A DNA stretch of 64,000 nt from JAHEEL01 sp963715255 (lineage in GTDB: Bacteria; Actinomycetota; Acidimicrobiia; Spongiisociales; UBA5794). The position numbers and the translations under genes were made by a program. Positions 41,218 through 50,319 of this stretch are shown here, in pieces; within the stretch, counting starts at the first letter, position 1; each line of letters starts with the position of its first letter. The notes below the pieces were generated by a model. The model was not told the origin of the DNA and searched no databases. It saw only the letters and a program-made list of their open reading frames with translations. Where the stretch lies: assembly GCA_963715255.1 (NCBI GenBank), contig CAVQRN010000003.1, positions 1 to 64,000 on the forward strand, read 5' to 3'.

Positions 41218-41256
41218 GGAGGGGGCTCCCGCGTACAGCGGGCGCCCCCTCCTTGT
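41218..41256 (+). terminator. Strong intrinsic-type terminator hairpin
   Basis: GGAGGGGGC (41218-41226) pairs with GCCCCCTCC (41244-41252), with an inner CCCGC/GCGGG stem, then TTGT. It ends the DUF6325-like and Arg-peptide unit. Confidence 0.8.
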
Positions 41257-41395
41257 AGATCCCGGAGATCCGGTGTCGGCTGCTCACGCCCGATCGCTCG
41301 AGCGGCGGCTTTGTTGGGAAAAGGTTCCAGCAGCGTGTGGGAGATCCCGCCGGATTCGGAGACGGTCGTTCGTGCACCCGTGACGAAGAGACCGT

Positions 41396-41878
41396 GTGAG
41401 GGTGAGCCCGAATCTCGTCTACAACACCCCTGTGAAGGACCCACTTTCGCCCAAGCCGGTCATCGACGCTGAAGAGGCATTCCTCGTCGATGGCCCCGGC
41501 GCTGCCACCGCCCGCCCATTCCGTCACGCGCAGCGCTACGGCGTGGATCTCGCTCTGGTCCGTGTCCGTTCAGGCACCCGCAAGCTCCTCGAGGTCTCCG
41601 GTGCGACGGGCGAGGTCGGAGCTCACCGGATCTACGATACGGTCCGCAACGCCGCCGACGCAGCAACCGCAGTCGGTGAAGAGGCCAACAACGACACCGA
41701 GCGGGGAATCGACCGTTGGCAGACACGAACGACTACCACGGCCAGGACCTTCGCGGCAGGTCGTTCGCGGGGGCAGCGCTCGATCGCGCCGACTTCACCG
41801 GTGCCGACCTGCGTACCGCCGACTTTGCCGGCGCCAGCCTTGTCGACGCTGACTTCTCCAACGCCCGCATCGGGGTGA
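41396..41878 (+). CDS. Hypothetical protein, 3' end uncertain
   Basis: GTG 41396 opens a frame whose first 100 residues are protein-like: NLVYNTPVKDPLSPKPVIDA, RHAQRYGVDLALVRVRSGTR and IYDTVRNAADAATAVGEEAN. The last 54 residues overlap the pentapeptide gene and look like its shadow, so the true end probably lies near 41716 through a lost stop or a one-base shift. No family recognised. Confidence 0.45.
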   Translation: MRVSPNLVYNTPVKDPLSPKPVIDAEEAFLVDGPGAATARPFRHAQRYGVDLALVRVRSGTRKLLEVSGATGEVGAHRIYDTVRNAADAATAVGEEANNDTERGIDRWQTRTTTTARTFAAGRSRGQRSIAPTSPVPTCVPPTLPAPALSTLTSPTPASG

Positions 41879-42570
41879 AGCCCCTCACCGGGGCGCTGAT
41901 TCTCGTTGCAGCGATGGTCGTAAGCATCGCCGCGGGCGTGGTGGTTGGCCTCCTCGCCGACGGCATGCGCGAACGACTCACGTCCACGGAGTGGCAGCGC
42001 CTGACGGGTGGCATCATCTTGCTCGGACTCGTTGTGCTCTATCTCTACTTCCTCGTGACGCGGGGGATTGTGCGTGCGTTGAAGGTGTTCTTCGTGGTCA
42101 CCGTCATCGTGGTCGCCATCGACTTCGTCGTTGTTCTGATCTTCGGAGAGCCGCAATACCGCGACGGCCTGCCGGCAGTCGGCCTCATCCTGCTGTTCGG
42201 ACCGGCGGCCGTGGCCGGGGTCCTGGGTCGCGTCGTCGGAGGTGTCTTTGGCGGATGGGCCATCGGCATAGTCTCGATCGTCGGTGGTCTCGCGGCCGGC
42301 CGCGTCCAGGGTGGCCTTGCCGCTGTCGTGGTGACCATCATTCTGGTGGTGGTCGCGAGGCGGGCCCTCGCCAAGGACGACCGCGACCTCCTTGGCCGGA
42401 GGCTCGCACAGCGCATTCTGTCACGGTACGGGACCCGTTTCGCCGGAGCCGATCTCACGAGAGCGAACTTCGCAGGGACGGTGCTCACCCAGGCCGATCT
42501 CTCGAACGCCGTGCTCGATGGCGCTGTCTGGGACGATGGAAGGGGGCCACTGGCTGTCGAGGGCCGTTGA
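41716..42570 (+). CDS. Membrane protein with pentapeptide repeats flanking a transmembrane core
   Basis: 284 residues from TTG 41716. Residues 10-50 are pentapeptide repeats (LRGRSFAGAALDRADFTGAD, then LRTADFAGASLVDADFSNAR). A membrane core of 5-6 helices follows (LILVAAMVVSIAAGVVVGLL to VVVTIILVVVARR). Pentapeptides resume near residue 235 (FAGADLTRANFAGTVLTQAD, LSNAVLDGAVWD). The two half-sheets probably join across the membrane core into one right-handed beta helix on the cytosolic face. Function unknown; such an interrupted layout is unusual. Confidence 0.8.
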   Translation: MADTNDYHGQDLRGRSFAGAALDRADFTGADLRTADFAGASLVDADFSNARIGVKPLTGALILVAAMVVSIAAGVVVGLLADGMRERLTSTEWQRLTGGIILLGLVVLYLYFLVTRGIVRALKVFFVVTVIVVAIDFVVVLIFGEPQYRDGLPAVGLILLFGPAAVAGVLGRVVGGVFGGWAIGIVSIVGGLAAGRVQGGLAAVVVTIILVVVARRALAKDDRDLLGRRLAQRILSRYGTRFAGADLTRANFAGTVLTQADLSNAVLDGAVWDDGRGPLAVEGR

Positions 42571-42669
42571 GTGAATCCCATACCGGTTGATACCCGATTC
42601 GGGTGTTGAAGCGGACCGCTCCGTTCGGCATGCTTGAATGGAATGCACACCCAACAGAAGAGGACGAAT

Positions 42670-43923
42670 ATGACCGGCAAGGACGGCACGGGTGCCGATG
42701 ATGCCTGGGCACGTGCGCAGGTAACGGTTCCAGATGATGTTGTGGCCGCTGCGCAGGCAACTGCCGCTCAGCCGGCGAAGTCGACGACCGGACGGCCGGG
42801 GTGGGCCGACAAGTTCGTGTGGCAGTCGCTGTGGAAGGTGGTCGCCGTCGTTCTGACGACGTTGTTCTTCCTGATCATCGTGTATCGCGCCCAGACGTTG
42901 TTGCGCCAGCTCTTGGTCGCGTTCTTCTTTGCGCTGGCGATGATTCCTGCGGTCAAGTACATGCACGAGCGCTGGGGATGGAAGCGCGGCCTGGCGGTCG
43001 GCGCGATCTACGCTGGGTTGCTGTTGTTCATCGTCTTGATGGTGTTGGTGTTGATCCCGGCAATCACCAGCTTCGCGGACGAGGTCTCGTCGAACGGTGG
43101 CAACTATGCGGACAAGATCAACGAGTACTCGCAGAATCTGATCGGCGAGGACATCATCCAGCAGGAGTCGGGGACCGACGCTGGTGAGTCGGCAGGATCC
43201 GCGATGTCAGGTTGGGCAGACAACATCCTCGGTGCGGTGACGTCGGGGATCGGGATGATCTTCCAGATGGCGACGATCCTGCTCTTCACGTTCTACTTCG
43301 CGGCCGACGCGCCGCGTATCGAACGAGCCTTGTTGTCGCGGATGCCACCGGATCGTCAGCGGGTCACGGGGTGGGTATGGGACACCGCGATCGAACAGAC
43401 CGGGGGCTATTTCTACTCTCGCATGATTCTCGTGGTCATCAACGGCGGCCTGTTCTTCATTGCGATGCTGCTCGTCGGCATGCCGCTCACGTATGCGTTG
43501 CCGTTGTCGGTCTTCGAGGGATTCGTCGCCGAATTCATCCCGGCGGTCGGGACGTATATCGCAGCAGCGGTCCCGATCGCTCTCACGTTGGTCGTCGAGG
43601 GACTGACGGCGGCGTTGATTCTGCTCGTCTGGGTCTTGATCTACCAGCAGGTCGAGAACTATTACCTATCGCCGAAGATCTCGGCGAACACGATGGAGAT
43701 CAACGGCGGGGTCGCGTTCGGTTCCGCGCTCGCCGGCGGCGCCATCGCCGGACCGATGGGGGCGTTCGCCGCCCTTCCGGTTGCTGCGCTGATCACGTCC
43801 TTGATCAAGAACACGGGCAAGACCTACGAAGTCGTCTACCGATCCAACTACGACTCAGCCGATGACCATCCGGACGCCGCGCCGGCGAAGAGTGGAGGAG
43901 ACGCAGACCCGGCACCTGCGTGA
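42670..43923 (+). CDS. AI-2E family transporter (PerM/TqsA-like)
   Basis: 417 residues from ATG 42670, GAGGA about 6 bases upstream; the frame extends to 42634. Soluble Ala/Thr-rich N terminus, then membrane helices (VVAVVLTTLFFLIIVY, LLVAFFFALAMIPAVKYMHE). Conserved text follows: FFFAADAPRIER-like FTFYFAADAPRIERALLSRM and the long C-terminal region FEGFVAEFIPAVGTYIAAAV, YQQVENYYLSPKISANTMEI, typical of AI-2E permeases. Substrate may be signal molecule or ion; not set by sequence. A terminator-like hairpin follows. Confidence 0.88.
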   Translation: MTGKDGTGADDAWARAQVTVPDDVVAAAQATAAQPAKSTTGRPGWADKFVWQSLWKVVAVVLTTLFFLIIVYRAQTLLRQLLVAFFFALAMIPAVKYMHERWGWKRGLAVGAIYAGLLLFIVLMVLVLIPAITSFADEVSSNGGNYADKINEYSQNLIGEDIIQQESGTDAGESAGSAMSGWADNILGAVTSGIGMIFQMATILLFTFYFAADAPRIERALLSRMPPDRQRVTGWVWDTAIEQTGGYFYSRMILVVINGGLFFIAMLLVGMPLTYALPLSVFEGFVAEFIPAVGTYIAAAVPIALTLVVEGLTAALILLVWVLIYQQVENYYLSPKISANTMEINGGVAFGSALAGGAIAGPMGAFAALPVAALITSLIKNTGKTYEVVYRSNYDSADDHPDAAPAKSGGDADPAPA

Positions 43924-43963
43924 CCGGCGCGCATCGATGACCGATCCAAGCCCAACGGACGAA

Positions 43964-44001
43964 GGAAGGGACCGGGGTTGACGCCGGCCGCTCCGGTCCT
44001 T
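43964..44001 (+). terminator. Terminator-like hairpin after AI-2E transporter
   Basis: GAAGG(G)ACCGG pairs with CCGGTCCTTC (43992-44001) with one bulge, then ATGTCTT. It lies about 45 bases after the stop. 44002-44353 has no supported gene. Confidence 0.55.
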
Positions 44002-44356
44002 CATGTCTTGGGTCAGAAACGACGACCTCCTCTCCGGCTTTGAGCGGGAGGAGTCGAGCGCTCCAGGGATTCGGTCGTTCTTCGCGTCGACGATCGGTGC
44101 TGCGCTCGTCGCGTGCGACGTCGCTGAAACGCCCCGTGTCTCATAGAGACTCTGACCCCGCCCGTATCGAGGCACGTTGGCGTGCCGCGGGCAACCTACA
44201 CCCTTGCCTGGGGCGTCGGGGTCAGATCGTTGAAGTTGTATGCCCCGGGAAGAGGTGACGTTGCTCGGTCGGGAACCGGCAGACGCAGCGTCCTCAAGGA
44301 CCGGCACTACCTGACCGATTGTTGAAGGGCGCGACAATCGGGTCTCAGGAGACGTG

Positions 44357-46153
44357 ATGGACTCAACAACTCAGCAGGCAACGGCACTCCGTTCGACCAC
44401 GTTGCGCGAGGGTCTCGCCGACAGCCTGTCTCCGCAGGCCGCGATCGCTTTCCTGGCGGAATCGGCGCTCAGCTGCCTCGACATCTACGCCCTCTTCGAC
44501 CTGGCCGTCGAACTGCTCACAGAGGTCCTCGATGTCGAGTTCGTCAAGGTTCTCCGTCAGGAGTCGTCGGGCGAACCTCTCACTGTCGTGGCCGGCCGAG
44601 GCTGGGGTGATCACGTGCGATTCGGCGAGACGACCGTGGGAGCGGACTACGGCTCCCAGGCGGGATACACGCTGATGAGCGGAGAACCGGTTCTTGTCGA
44701 AGACCTGACGAGCGAGAAGCGGTTTGAGGGGCCTCCGCTGCTCACCGATCACGGCGTCACAAGCGGTATCAGCGTGGTGATCCCGGGAGAACTCGGACCC
44801 TATGGTGTTCTCGGAGTGCACACCGGCAAGCGGCGCAAGTTCACGACCAACGAAGGGGACTTCCTCCGATCCGCAGCCAACATCCTCGGCGGCGCACAGG
44901 AGAACGTCCGCACTCGACTCCAGATCGAGCGCGACGCGATCGCACGCGAACGGCGCGTCCGGTACCACTCGGCACTTGCTCGATGCGCCCAGGCTCTGCT
45001 CGCCAGCGGCGGTGAACTCCGACTCAACAAGGCGATCGAGGAGCTGCTTGTGTCAACCCGAGCAAGCGATATCTTCGTTGAGCGGAACGTGATGGATCCC
45101 CAACTGGGGTTCTGCTCACGAACCGTCGCCGAGGCCAGACAGTCGGGCATTCCCAGTGACGACATCACCAATGCATTCTGGGCCGTCGTTCCGTGGGAAC
45201 GGATGCCGACATCCAGGAGAGCTCTCGAGGCGGGCGAATCCATTGCGCTCATCCCGTCCGAATTGGAGAGTCCTGAGTTCGAGGTCTACGCCGAAGATCC
45301 GTTCGGAGTCATGTCTGAGCTTGACGTTCCGATCTTCGTCGACGGGGAGTGGGCGGGACTGATCGGCCTTGCCGAACGCGAATTCGTACGGGACTGGACC
45401 GATGAAGACCAGACGTTGCTCGCTGCCGCGGCCACGATGATCGGCGCCTACTGGGAACGCGACGGCGCTCGCGACGCCCTTCTCGACGCCATCCGCTCCA
45501 AGGACATGTTCCTGGCAAGCGTGAGCCACGAACTCCGGAGTCCGCTCACGGCGGTGGTGGGATCGAGCGAGCTACTCCGTGACGAGTCACTTGAGCTCTC
45601 GCCCGACGAGCGCGCCGAACTCCTCGACATGGTCGTTGCGGAAGGGACTGACCTCGTGAACATCGTCAGCGACCTTCTTGCTGCCGCCAAGGCGGATTCC
45701 GGCACGTTGACCGTCAGTCGAGTCGGGGTCAACCTGCGAGCCCAAGCGGCACAGGTTCTCGAAGCAATTCACCAGAACACCGGTACTCACATCGAACTCG
45801 CCGAACTTTCGGTGACTGGAGTTGGAGATCCCGATCGAGTCCGTCAGATCATTCGCAACCTCATCACCAACGCCATCCGGTACGGAGGCGACACCATCCG
45901 AGTCGAAATCTCTCGCGGCGTTGACGTCGCGACTTTGCGGGTGTGCGACAACGGACCCGGCGTGCCCGAGGACGATCGTGAGCGTATCTTCCACGCGTAC
46001 GAAACTGCACACGCCATCCCCGGACGCACGGGATCGATTGGCTTGGGGCTTGCGATTTCCCGCAAACTCGCCCGTCTCATGGGGGGCGACCTCTCCTACC
46101 GGTACCAAGACGGCGAAAGCACATTCGAGTTCACACTGCCCGAGGCCGACTGA
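44357..46153 (+). CDS. GAF-domain sensor histidine kinase
   Basis: 598 residues from ATG 44357 (GTG 44354 also possible; AGGAG just upstream). Residues about 30-190 hold a GAF domain (ELLTEVLDVEFVKVLRQESS, VLGVHTGKRRKFTTNEGDFL) and about 210-375 a second, more diverged GAF. HisKA starts near 385 with the phospho-acceptor motif SHELRSPLTAVVGSSELL (His about 390). The ATPase domain has the N-box NLITNAIRYGG (about 500), G1 DNGPGVPEDDRERIF and G2 GSIGLGLAIS. No transmembrane segments, so a cytosolic sensor. No response regulator lies next to it; an orphan kinase here. Confidence 0.92.
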   Translation: MDSTTQQATALRSTTLREGLADSLSPQAAIAFLAESALSCLDIYALFDLAVELLTEVLDVEFVKVLRQESSGEPLTVVAGRGWGDHVRFGETTVGADYGSQAGYTLMSGEPVLVEDLTSEKRFEGPPLLTDHGVTSGISVVIPGELGPYGVLGVHTGKRRKFTTNEGDFLRSAANILGGAQENVRTRLQIERDAIARERRVRYHSALARCAQALLASGGELRLNKAIEELLVSTRASDIFVERNVMDPQLGFCSRTVAEARQSGIPSDDITNAFWAVVPWERMPTSRRALEAGESIALIPSELESPEFEVYAEDPFGVMSELDVPIFVDGEWAGLIGLAEREFVRDWTDEDQTLLAAAATMIGAYWERDGARDALLDAIRSKDMFLASVSHELRSPLTAVVGSSELLRDESLELSPDERAELLDMVVAEGTDLVNIVSDLLAAAKADSGTLTVSRVGVNLRAQAAQVLEAIHQNTGTHIELAELSVTGVGDPDRVRQIIRNLITNAIRYGGDTIRVEISRGVDVATLRVCDNGPGVPEDDRERIFHAYETAHAIPGRTGSIGLGLAISRKLARLMGGDLSYRYQDGESTFEFTLPEAD

Positions 46154-46260
46154 CCTTCCAAATCCGAACAGCGGGCACCGAAACCTCCACACCGCGAGGA
46201 AATGCGGCCACCGGCCCAGTGGAATTGCGGCCAACGGCCCAGTAGTAGCGGTCCGCCTCC

Positions 46261-46307
46261 CTGCCTTCACACGGCAGTTGTGCGGGTGCGTACCCACCAG
46301 TGCCCAC
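46261..46307 (+). other. tRNA-Val-like 3' half, second copy (degenerate)
   Basis: CTGCCTTCACACGGCAG keeps the anticodon arm (CAC). The T-arm is altered (GGGTGCGTACCCACC) and the acceptor reads AGTGCCCAC. The 60 bases before it also resemble 5205-5247 (GCGGCCAACGGCCCAGT and CCGCCT). Relic att site or tRNA fragment. Confidence 0.5.
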
Positions 46308-46316
46308 GGTCGAAAG

Positions 46317-46352
46317 CCCTTGGCACGCTGCGAAACGCAGCAACGGCAAGGG
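46317..46352 (+). repeat. Two-stem hairpin downstream of tRNA-like end, copy B
   Basis: CCCTTG pairs with CAAGGG; inner CTGCG-AAA-CGCAG identical to copy A. The internal loops differ, so structure is kept more than sequence. Confidence 0.6.
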
Positions 46353-46570
46353 CGTTTCAAGTACTTCGATTCGAGCCGGAGACCACTCGGTACATCGGGG
46401 ACCACGTGGCCACACCGTGTTCTGTAGCCCGGGTGTGGCCGGGAACCGTCGATTCAGCGCGGGTAGCCGAGAGCAGCCGCACGGGATGTCAACACCGATC
46501 CCACGCGGCACGCTCACGGCACGAATCGGAGATCCCAGCACGGGTCAGCGGTGCTCGGTCCCCAATCGGC

Positions 46571-46882
46571 CTATTCGCCTGAGTCTCGCATCGAACCCGT
46601 GACCTTGGCGAGATTCACGTCGTAGAGAGCACAGATGACTTCCCGATGGCCATCTGCCCATACCTCGGCGAGTGGGGTTGTCGGGAACATGTCGAGACGG
46701 GACGTTTCGTATGGTCTGCCCACGAAGCCTTCAAACGGGGGGAAGCACCCGTCAAGACCCTGTTCGGTGATTGCATCATCGCCGGGGCACGCACCGTCTG
46801 GCAGCTTGAAAGTGGCATACGCTTCGTTGTCGTGCGGTTCATCGCAGTCGACCACCGGCACGTTCCCGAACTCTTCCAACAC
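46571..46882 (-). pseudogene. Septum-formation-domain protein, probably truncated at its N terminus
   Basis: 103 codons. VPVVDCDEPHDNEAYATFKL, FEGFVGRPYETSRLDMFPTT and WADGHREVICALYDVNLAKV, GSMRDS are the core of the septum_formation family (C-x-x-PHDNE-V/A-Y). Family members have a signal peptide and the G-D-C-F motif earlier, which are absent here: upstream bases read in frame (CQRFENCPIWKGV) do not match and there is no good start. So the 5' part is probably lost or replaced. Role at the cell surface is inferred from the family. Confidence 0.6.
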
Positions 46883-46974
46883 CCCCTTCCAGATAGGACA
46901 GTTCTCGAAGCGCTGGCAGAGGGTTGATATGCTGCGCCATCCGTGAAGACCGTCGAGGGACTGGAAGTGGATTG

Positions 46975-47385
46975 GTGAAGACGCTTGGGAACATCATCTG
47001 GCTCATACTTGCCGGTATCTGGATGGCAATGGCCTATGTCCTGGCCGGAGTCGTGATGTTCATCACCATCATTGGCATACCCCTCGGAGTGCAGGCGTTC
47101 AAGCTCGCAGGGTTTGCGCTGTGGCCGTTCGGGAGGGTCGTGGTGCGGAATCCGTCCAGCGATGTCGCCCTCTCCACTATCGCCAACGTGCTGTGGTTCA
47201 TCTTCTGTGGAATCTGGCTCGCCATCGGCCATGTCATCACGGGCGTGCTCCTGATGATCACAATCATCGGTATTCCCTTTGGCGTTGCTTCGTTCAAGAT
47301 GGCCGGTCTTGCGCTCGTTCCCTTCGGGAAGACCGTCGTTCGTGCCAAGGATGTCGGGAATGCCCAGGTCGTCGTAGCCATCTGA
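46975..47385 (+). CDS. YccF domain inner membrane protein
   Basis: 136 residues from GTG 46975. Two homologous halves: NIIWLILAGIWMAMAYVLAG, MFITIIGIPLGVQAFKLAGF, ALWPFGRVVV and NVLWFIFCGIWLAIGHVITG, LLMITIIGIPFGVASFKMAG, ALVPFGKTVV. The IT-I-IGIP-x-G and L-P-F-G motifs define YccF. Four transmembrane helices in two repeats. Function unknown; often next to stress loci. Intact, opposite in direction to the septum-domain fragment. Confidence 0.9.
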   Translation: MKTLGNIIWLILAGIWMAMAYVLAGVVMFITIIGIPLGVQAFKLAGFALWPFGRVVVRNPSSDVALSTIANVLWFIFCGIWLAIGHVITGVLLMITIIGIPFGVASFKMAGLALVPFGKTVVRAKDVGNAQVVVAI

Positions 47386-47740
47386 TGAGTTGCGTCCGAT
47401 TGCGTTGACGCCCATCGATCCAGAAGACCTCAAGACTGAAACCGTCACGGGGCCACTGCCTGGTCGGGGGACTCGGCAATCCTGGGCGTCGTCGCTGGGC
47501 CACACCACCCGCCGAGCAGCGTCGATGTTGATGTCTGACGGGGTTCGGTCAGCCGGATCCTGGGGGAGGGGCTTGCCAGGAGCATCCCGCGTCAGATGTG
47601 TCGCTTGGGCGCTCCCAATCCCAAACCAACCCCGCACAAGGGCGAGGAACAACGGGAAGTGGTGAGAACTGTCGACAGCTGAAACCCTTGCTGTGTATGA
47701 CGCTCAGCGACAACCCGCCGGTCGGGGCACCCCCGAATCA

Positions 47741-47783
47741 GCCTTCACACGGCAGAGGCCGCTGGTTCGATCCCAGTAGCGTC
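47741..47783 (+). other. tRNA-Val-like 3' half beside integrase remnant, putative att site
   Basis: GCCTTCACACGGCAGAGG and CGCTGGTTCGATCCCAG keep part of the anticodon arm and nearly the whole T-arm (GCTGG-TTCGATC-CCAGT); the acceptor reads AGCGTC. It lies 34 bases from the integrase remnant's stop. 47400-47740 before it has no supported gene. Confidence 0.6.
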
Positions 47784-47816
47784 AACGGCCGGGATCCCCT
47801 GTGGTTGTTGGGTTTC

Positions 47817-48300
47817 CTAGGTCAGTCCCCGTCCGTCGTCCCTGTCCCGTGTGTGTCGCGACCACAATACGTCCACATCGGATGGGCCCCAGGGCGGCTT
47901 GGGGGTGTCGGCGGCGTTGCGGTCGATGCCTTCGCAGGGGTATCCGTAGACGTCGAGGACGGTCTTGACGCTGGTGTGTCCAAGTCGGGGGGCGATGACG
48001 ACTGGGTGGGCACCTTGGGCGATGAGGAGGGCGACGCGGCTGTGGCGCAAGTCAGGGAACCGCATGGGTCGGCCCGTGTCTGCGACGGCGGGGAGCCAGA
48101 AGCGGCTACGGAACGTGTTGCGGCGGATGGGTCCGTCTTCGGGAGCGGTGAAGATCAGGCCGTCGGGTCCGGGCGGGTGACCACGAGGGCCCGGTATCTG
48201 GGATCGACGGTGTCGGCGAGTTCGGTGATCTTGTCAGGGGAGAGGAACCGCTTCTCGGTGTCCTCGATCTTGGGCAGGCGACGAAGATGGCGAAGTTCAC
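47817..48300 (-). pseudogene. Tyrosine recombinase (phage-type integrase) C-terminal remnant
   Basis: Read on the minus strand with one frame change near 48165: KIEDTEKRFLSPDKITELAD, DTVDPRYRALVVT, then GLIFTAPEDGPIRRNTFRSR, and FPDLRHSRVALLIAQGAHPV, VIAPRLGHTSVKTVLDVYGY. LRH-S-R, LGH and the Tyr in VYGY are the integrase box II. Typical integrases have about 60 residues with catalytic Arg I between ALVV and GLIFTAP; they are missing, and the His of H-x-x-R is Pro. So it is inactive. It lies directly beside a tRNA-Val-like 3' end. Confidence 0.8.
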
Positions 48301-48475
48301 ATTTGGTTGCGTGAGAGAGCAAGGACGGCCAGCCCGCCGATCTGGTCTACTGAGCGCGATACCGAGTGATCTAGGTGCAGTCGCTTCCCGGTTCGAGAGG
48401 ACCCAGACGGCATCCGAGGTCTTCGTCGGCTTCGAACAGGGTTGGGCGGCAAGCGCCTCTGAGGAGATGGTTCGA

Positions 48476-49284
48476 ATGAATGCCGAACATGTCACGTCGC
48501 TCGTGCGGGTGATTGACCCGCGATATCCCTCGAACCGACTCGTCCTGATCGGCGCTGTAGTGGCCGGCCTTGCCGTGGGAGCCGCGGCGCTGCTCGGTGC
48601 AGACCCGAAAGCCGGACCCATCGTTGTGGCTGTCGGTGTCTTTCTGGCGTGGGCGATCACTCGAGAGTTGGATCCCGATCATCCAGCGTCGGCCGCAATC
48701 GCCATCCCGGTCTCGTTCGCCCTCTCGCTGACGATTGGCCCATCAGCGCTCCTGGTCTCCACCGCCGTCCTTCTCGGACTCCGCCTGACCGCGGGAACCG
48801 TCGGCACTCCGCTCCGTCTCCTCGACATCGTTGGCATCGTCGGCCTCTCCGCAGCCCTGGGCACGGGCCTGACCGGAGCGGTGGGTGTTGCAGTGATCGC
48901 CGTCGGGATCGTCGTCAGCGAAGGCCACCAGAGAAGGGGCTTCGCCATCGCAGCGGCAGCGGCGATCGCGTTCGCCTCGGTAGCAGCCGTGACCGGGATC
49001 GAACGCACTTGGATCACCCCGACCACGGCGGAATGGGTCGCGTTGGCCTTGCCGTCGCCGCCACGGTCCTGATTGTCCCAGCCAGGACGCCGATGTCCGA
49101 GACCGACCGTCGGACGGGCGCCGTCGGCAGGAACAGAGTCACGGTCGCGCGATTCGCCGCCGGACTGGCAATGCTCCTCGTGCTCGGCCTCACCGGTGGA
49201 GTCGGCATTGCCGCGCTCGTGGGGACGACCACGGCGGCACTCACCGGAACAGCGATCCGGCGCTCCGTCGGTCACTTCGCCTGA
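48476..49284 (+). pseudogene. Multi-helix membrane protein (one frameshift)
   Basis: From ATG 48476 (or 48467; GAGGAG upstream) the frame gives six to seven helices (VLIGAVVAGLAVGAAALLGA, GPIVVAVGVFLAWAITRELD, SAAIAIPVSFALSLTIGPSA). It ends at 49072 by a shift near 49045; the other frame continues VAATVLIVPARTPMSETDRR, then VARFAAGLAMLLVLGLTGGV to 49284. The combined protein of about 268 residues reads as one family, perhaps the DUF4956-like or prepilin-type multi-pass class; not identified. The shift is one base. Confidence 0.6.
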
Positions 49285-49326
49285 CGCCGACCAAGAACAG
49301 GAACCAAGCCATACTGGCGAGACCGC

Positions 49327-50244
49327 ATGCTCCATCAGCCAATCGATGCAATCAGAGATCGTGTCGCCCGCACCACGTCGGGTCTGTTCAAGCACGCCAG
49401 CTATCCCCTCGCGAACACACTCGCCTATCAGGGTGATCCGGGATTCTGCGGACCGGACTCGGTGAGCTGGAGGGTCATCGGCGATCCTTCGGCGTTCTTC
49501 GGTGGAGTGCGAGCCCTTCTCGTCCAAGCCGCCCACCCCGAGGTCGCCGCCGGTGTCGCCGACCACTCCCGATACCGGGAGGATCCACTTGGCCGCCTGT
49601 CCCGCACTTCCGCGTATGTCACGGCGACGACGTTTGGAGCGACGCCAGAAGTCGAACACGCGATCCAGATCGTCCGCCGTGCCCATCGGCCGGTCAGGGG
49701 CATGTCTCATCGATCGATCGAGTACACGGCCGACGCTCCCGCCCTCGCGGCATGGGTGCACAATGCCCTCACCGATTCGTTTCTCCAGGCGTACCTGCAC
49801 TTCGGACCGGAAACGTTGAGCCCCGACGAGCAGGATCAGTTTGTTGCCGAACAAGCCCGCATCGGGCGCCTCCTCGGAGCTGATCCGATACCGCAGACCG
49901 CAGACGCTCTCCACCGGTGGATCTCAGACCACGGTGACCTGGAAGCGTCACCCGGCATGCGTGAGACCGTCGACTTCGTTCGCTCCCCACCGCTCCCGCT
50001 CTCCGTGAAGCCCGGCTATAAGCTCATCGCCCAAGCGGCGGCGGCGACCATCCCGCCACGTACTGCTCGCCTGCTCGGAGTTCGGGCCGTTCCAGGTGCG
50101 ATCAGGATGGGAGAACTGACGTCGAGTTTCCTTCGCTGGTCCCTCGGCTCATCGCCAACCTGGCACCTCGCCTTGATTCGCGCCGGTGCGCCGGTGCCCA
50201 GTGGGCAGTTCCGCCAGCCACTTCCGGTGGCGGTCGAGGCGTAG
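49327..50244 (+). CDS. Oxygenase MpaB family protein (DUF2236)
   Basis: 305 residues. The family signature is LLVQAAHPEVAAGVADHSRY, then REDPLGRLSRTSAYVTATTF, with the heme/iron-associated His residues, and VHNALTDSFLQAYLHFG further on. The middle HRPVRGMSHRSIEYTADAPA and end GELTSSFLRWSLGSSPTWHL are also typical. MpaB/latex clearing protein relatives are heme-dependent oxygenases; the substrate is unknown here. It follows the membrane protein after 42 bases and may be co-transcribed. Intact. Confidence 0.88.
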   Translation: MLHQPIDAIRDRVARTTSGLFKHASYPLANTLAYQGDPGFCGPDSVSWRVIGDPSAFFGGVRALLVQAAHPEVAAGVADHSRYREDPLGRLSRTSAYVTATTFGATPEVEHAIQIVRRAHRPVRGMSHRSIEYTADAPALAAWVHNALTDSFLQAYLHFGPETLSPDEQDQFVAEQARIGRLLGADPIPQTADALHRWISDHGDLEASPGMRETVDFVRSPPLPLSVKPGYKLIAQAAAATIPPRTARLLGVRAVPGAIRMGELTSSFLRWSLGSSPTWHLALIRAGAPVPSGQFRQPLPVAVEA

Positions 50245-50319
50245 CCTTCATCGCATTCGGCGTGCCGGTCCGGCCAAGGCGGCACCGGGATCAGCGACTG
50301 CGCTTCCAATAGCCCCGAA

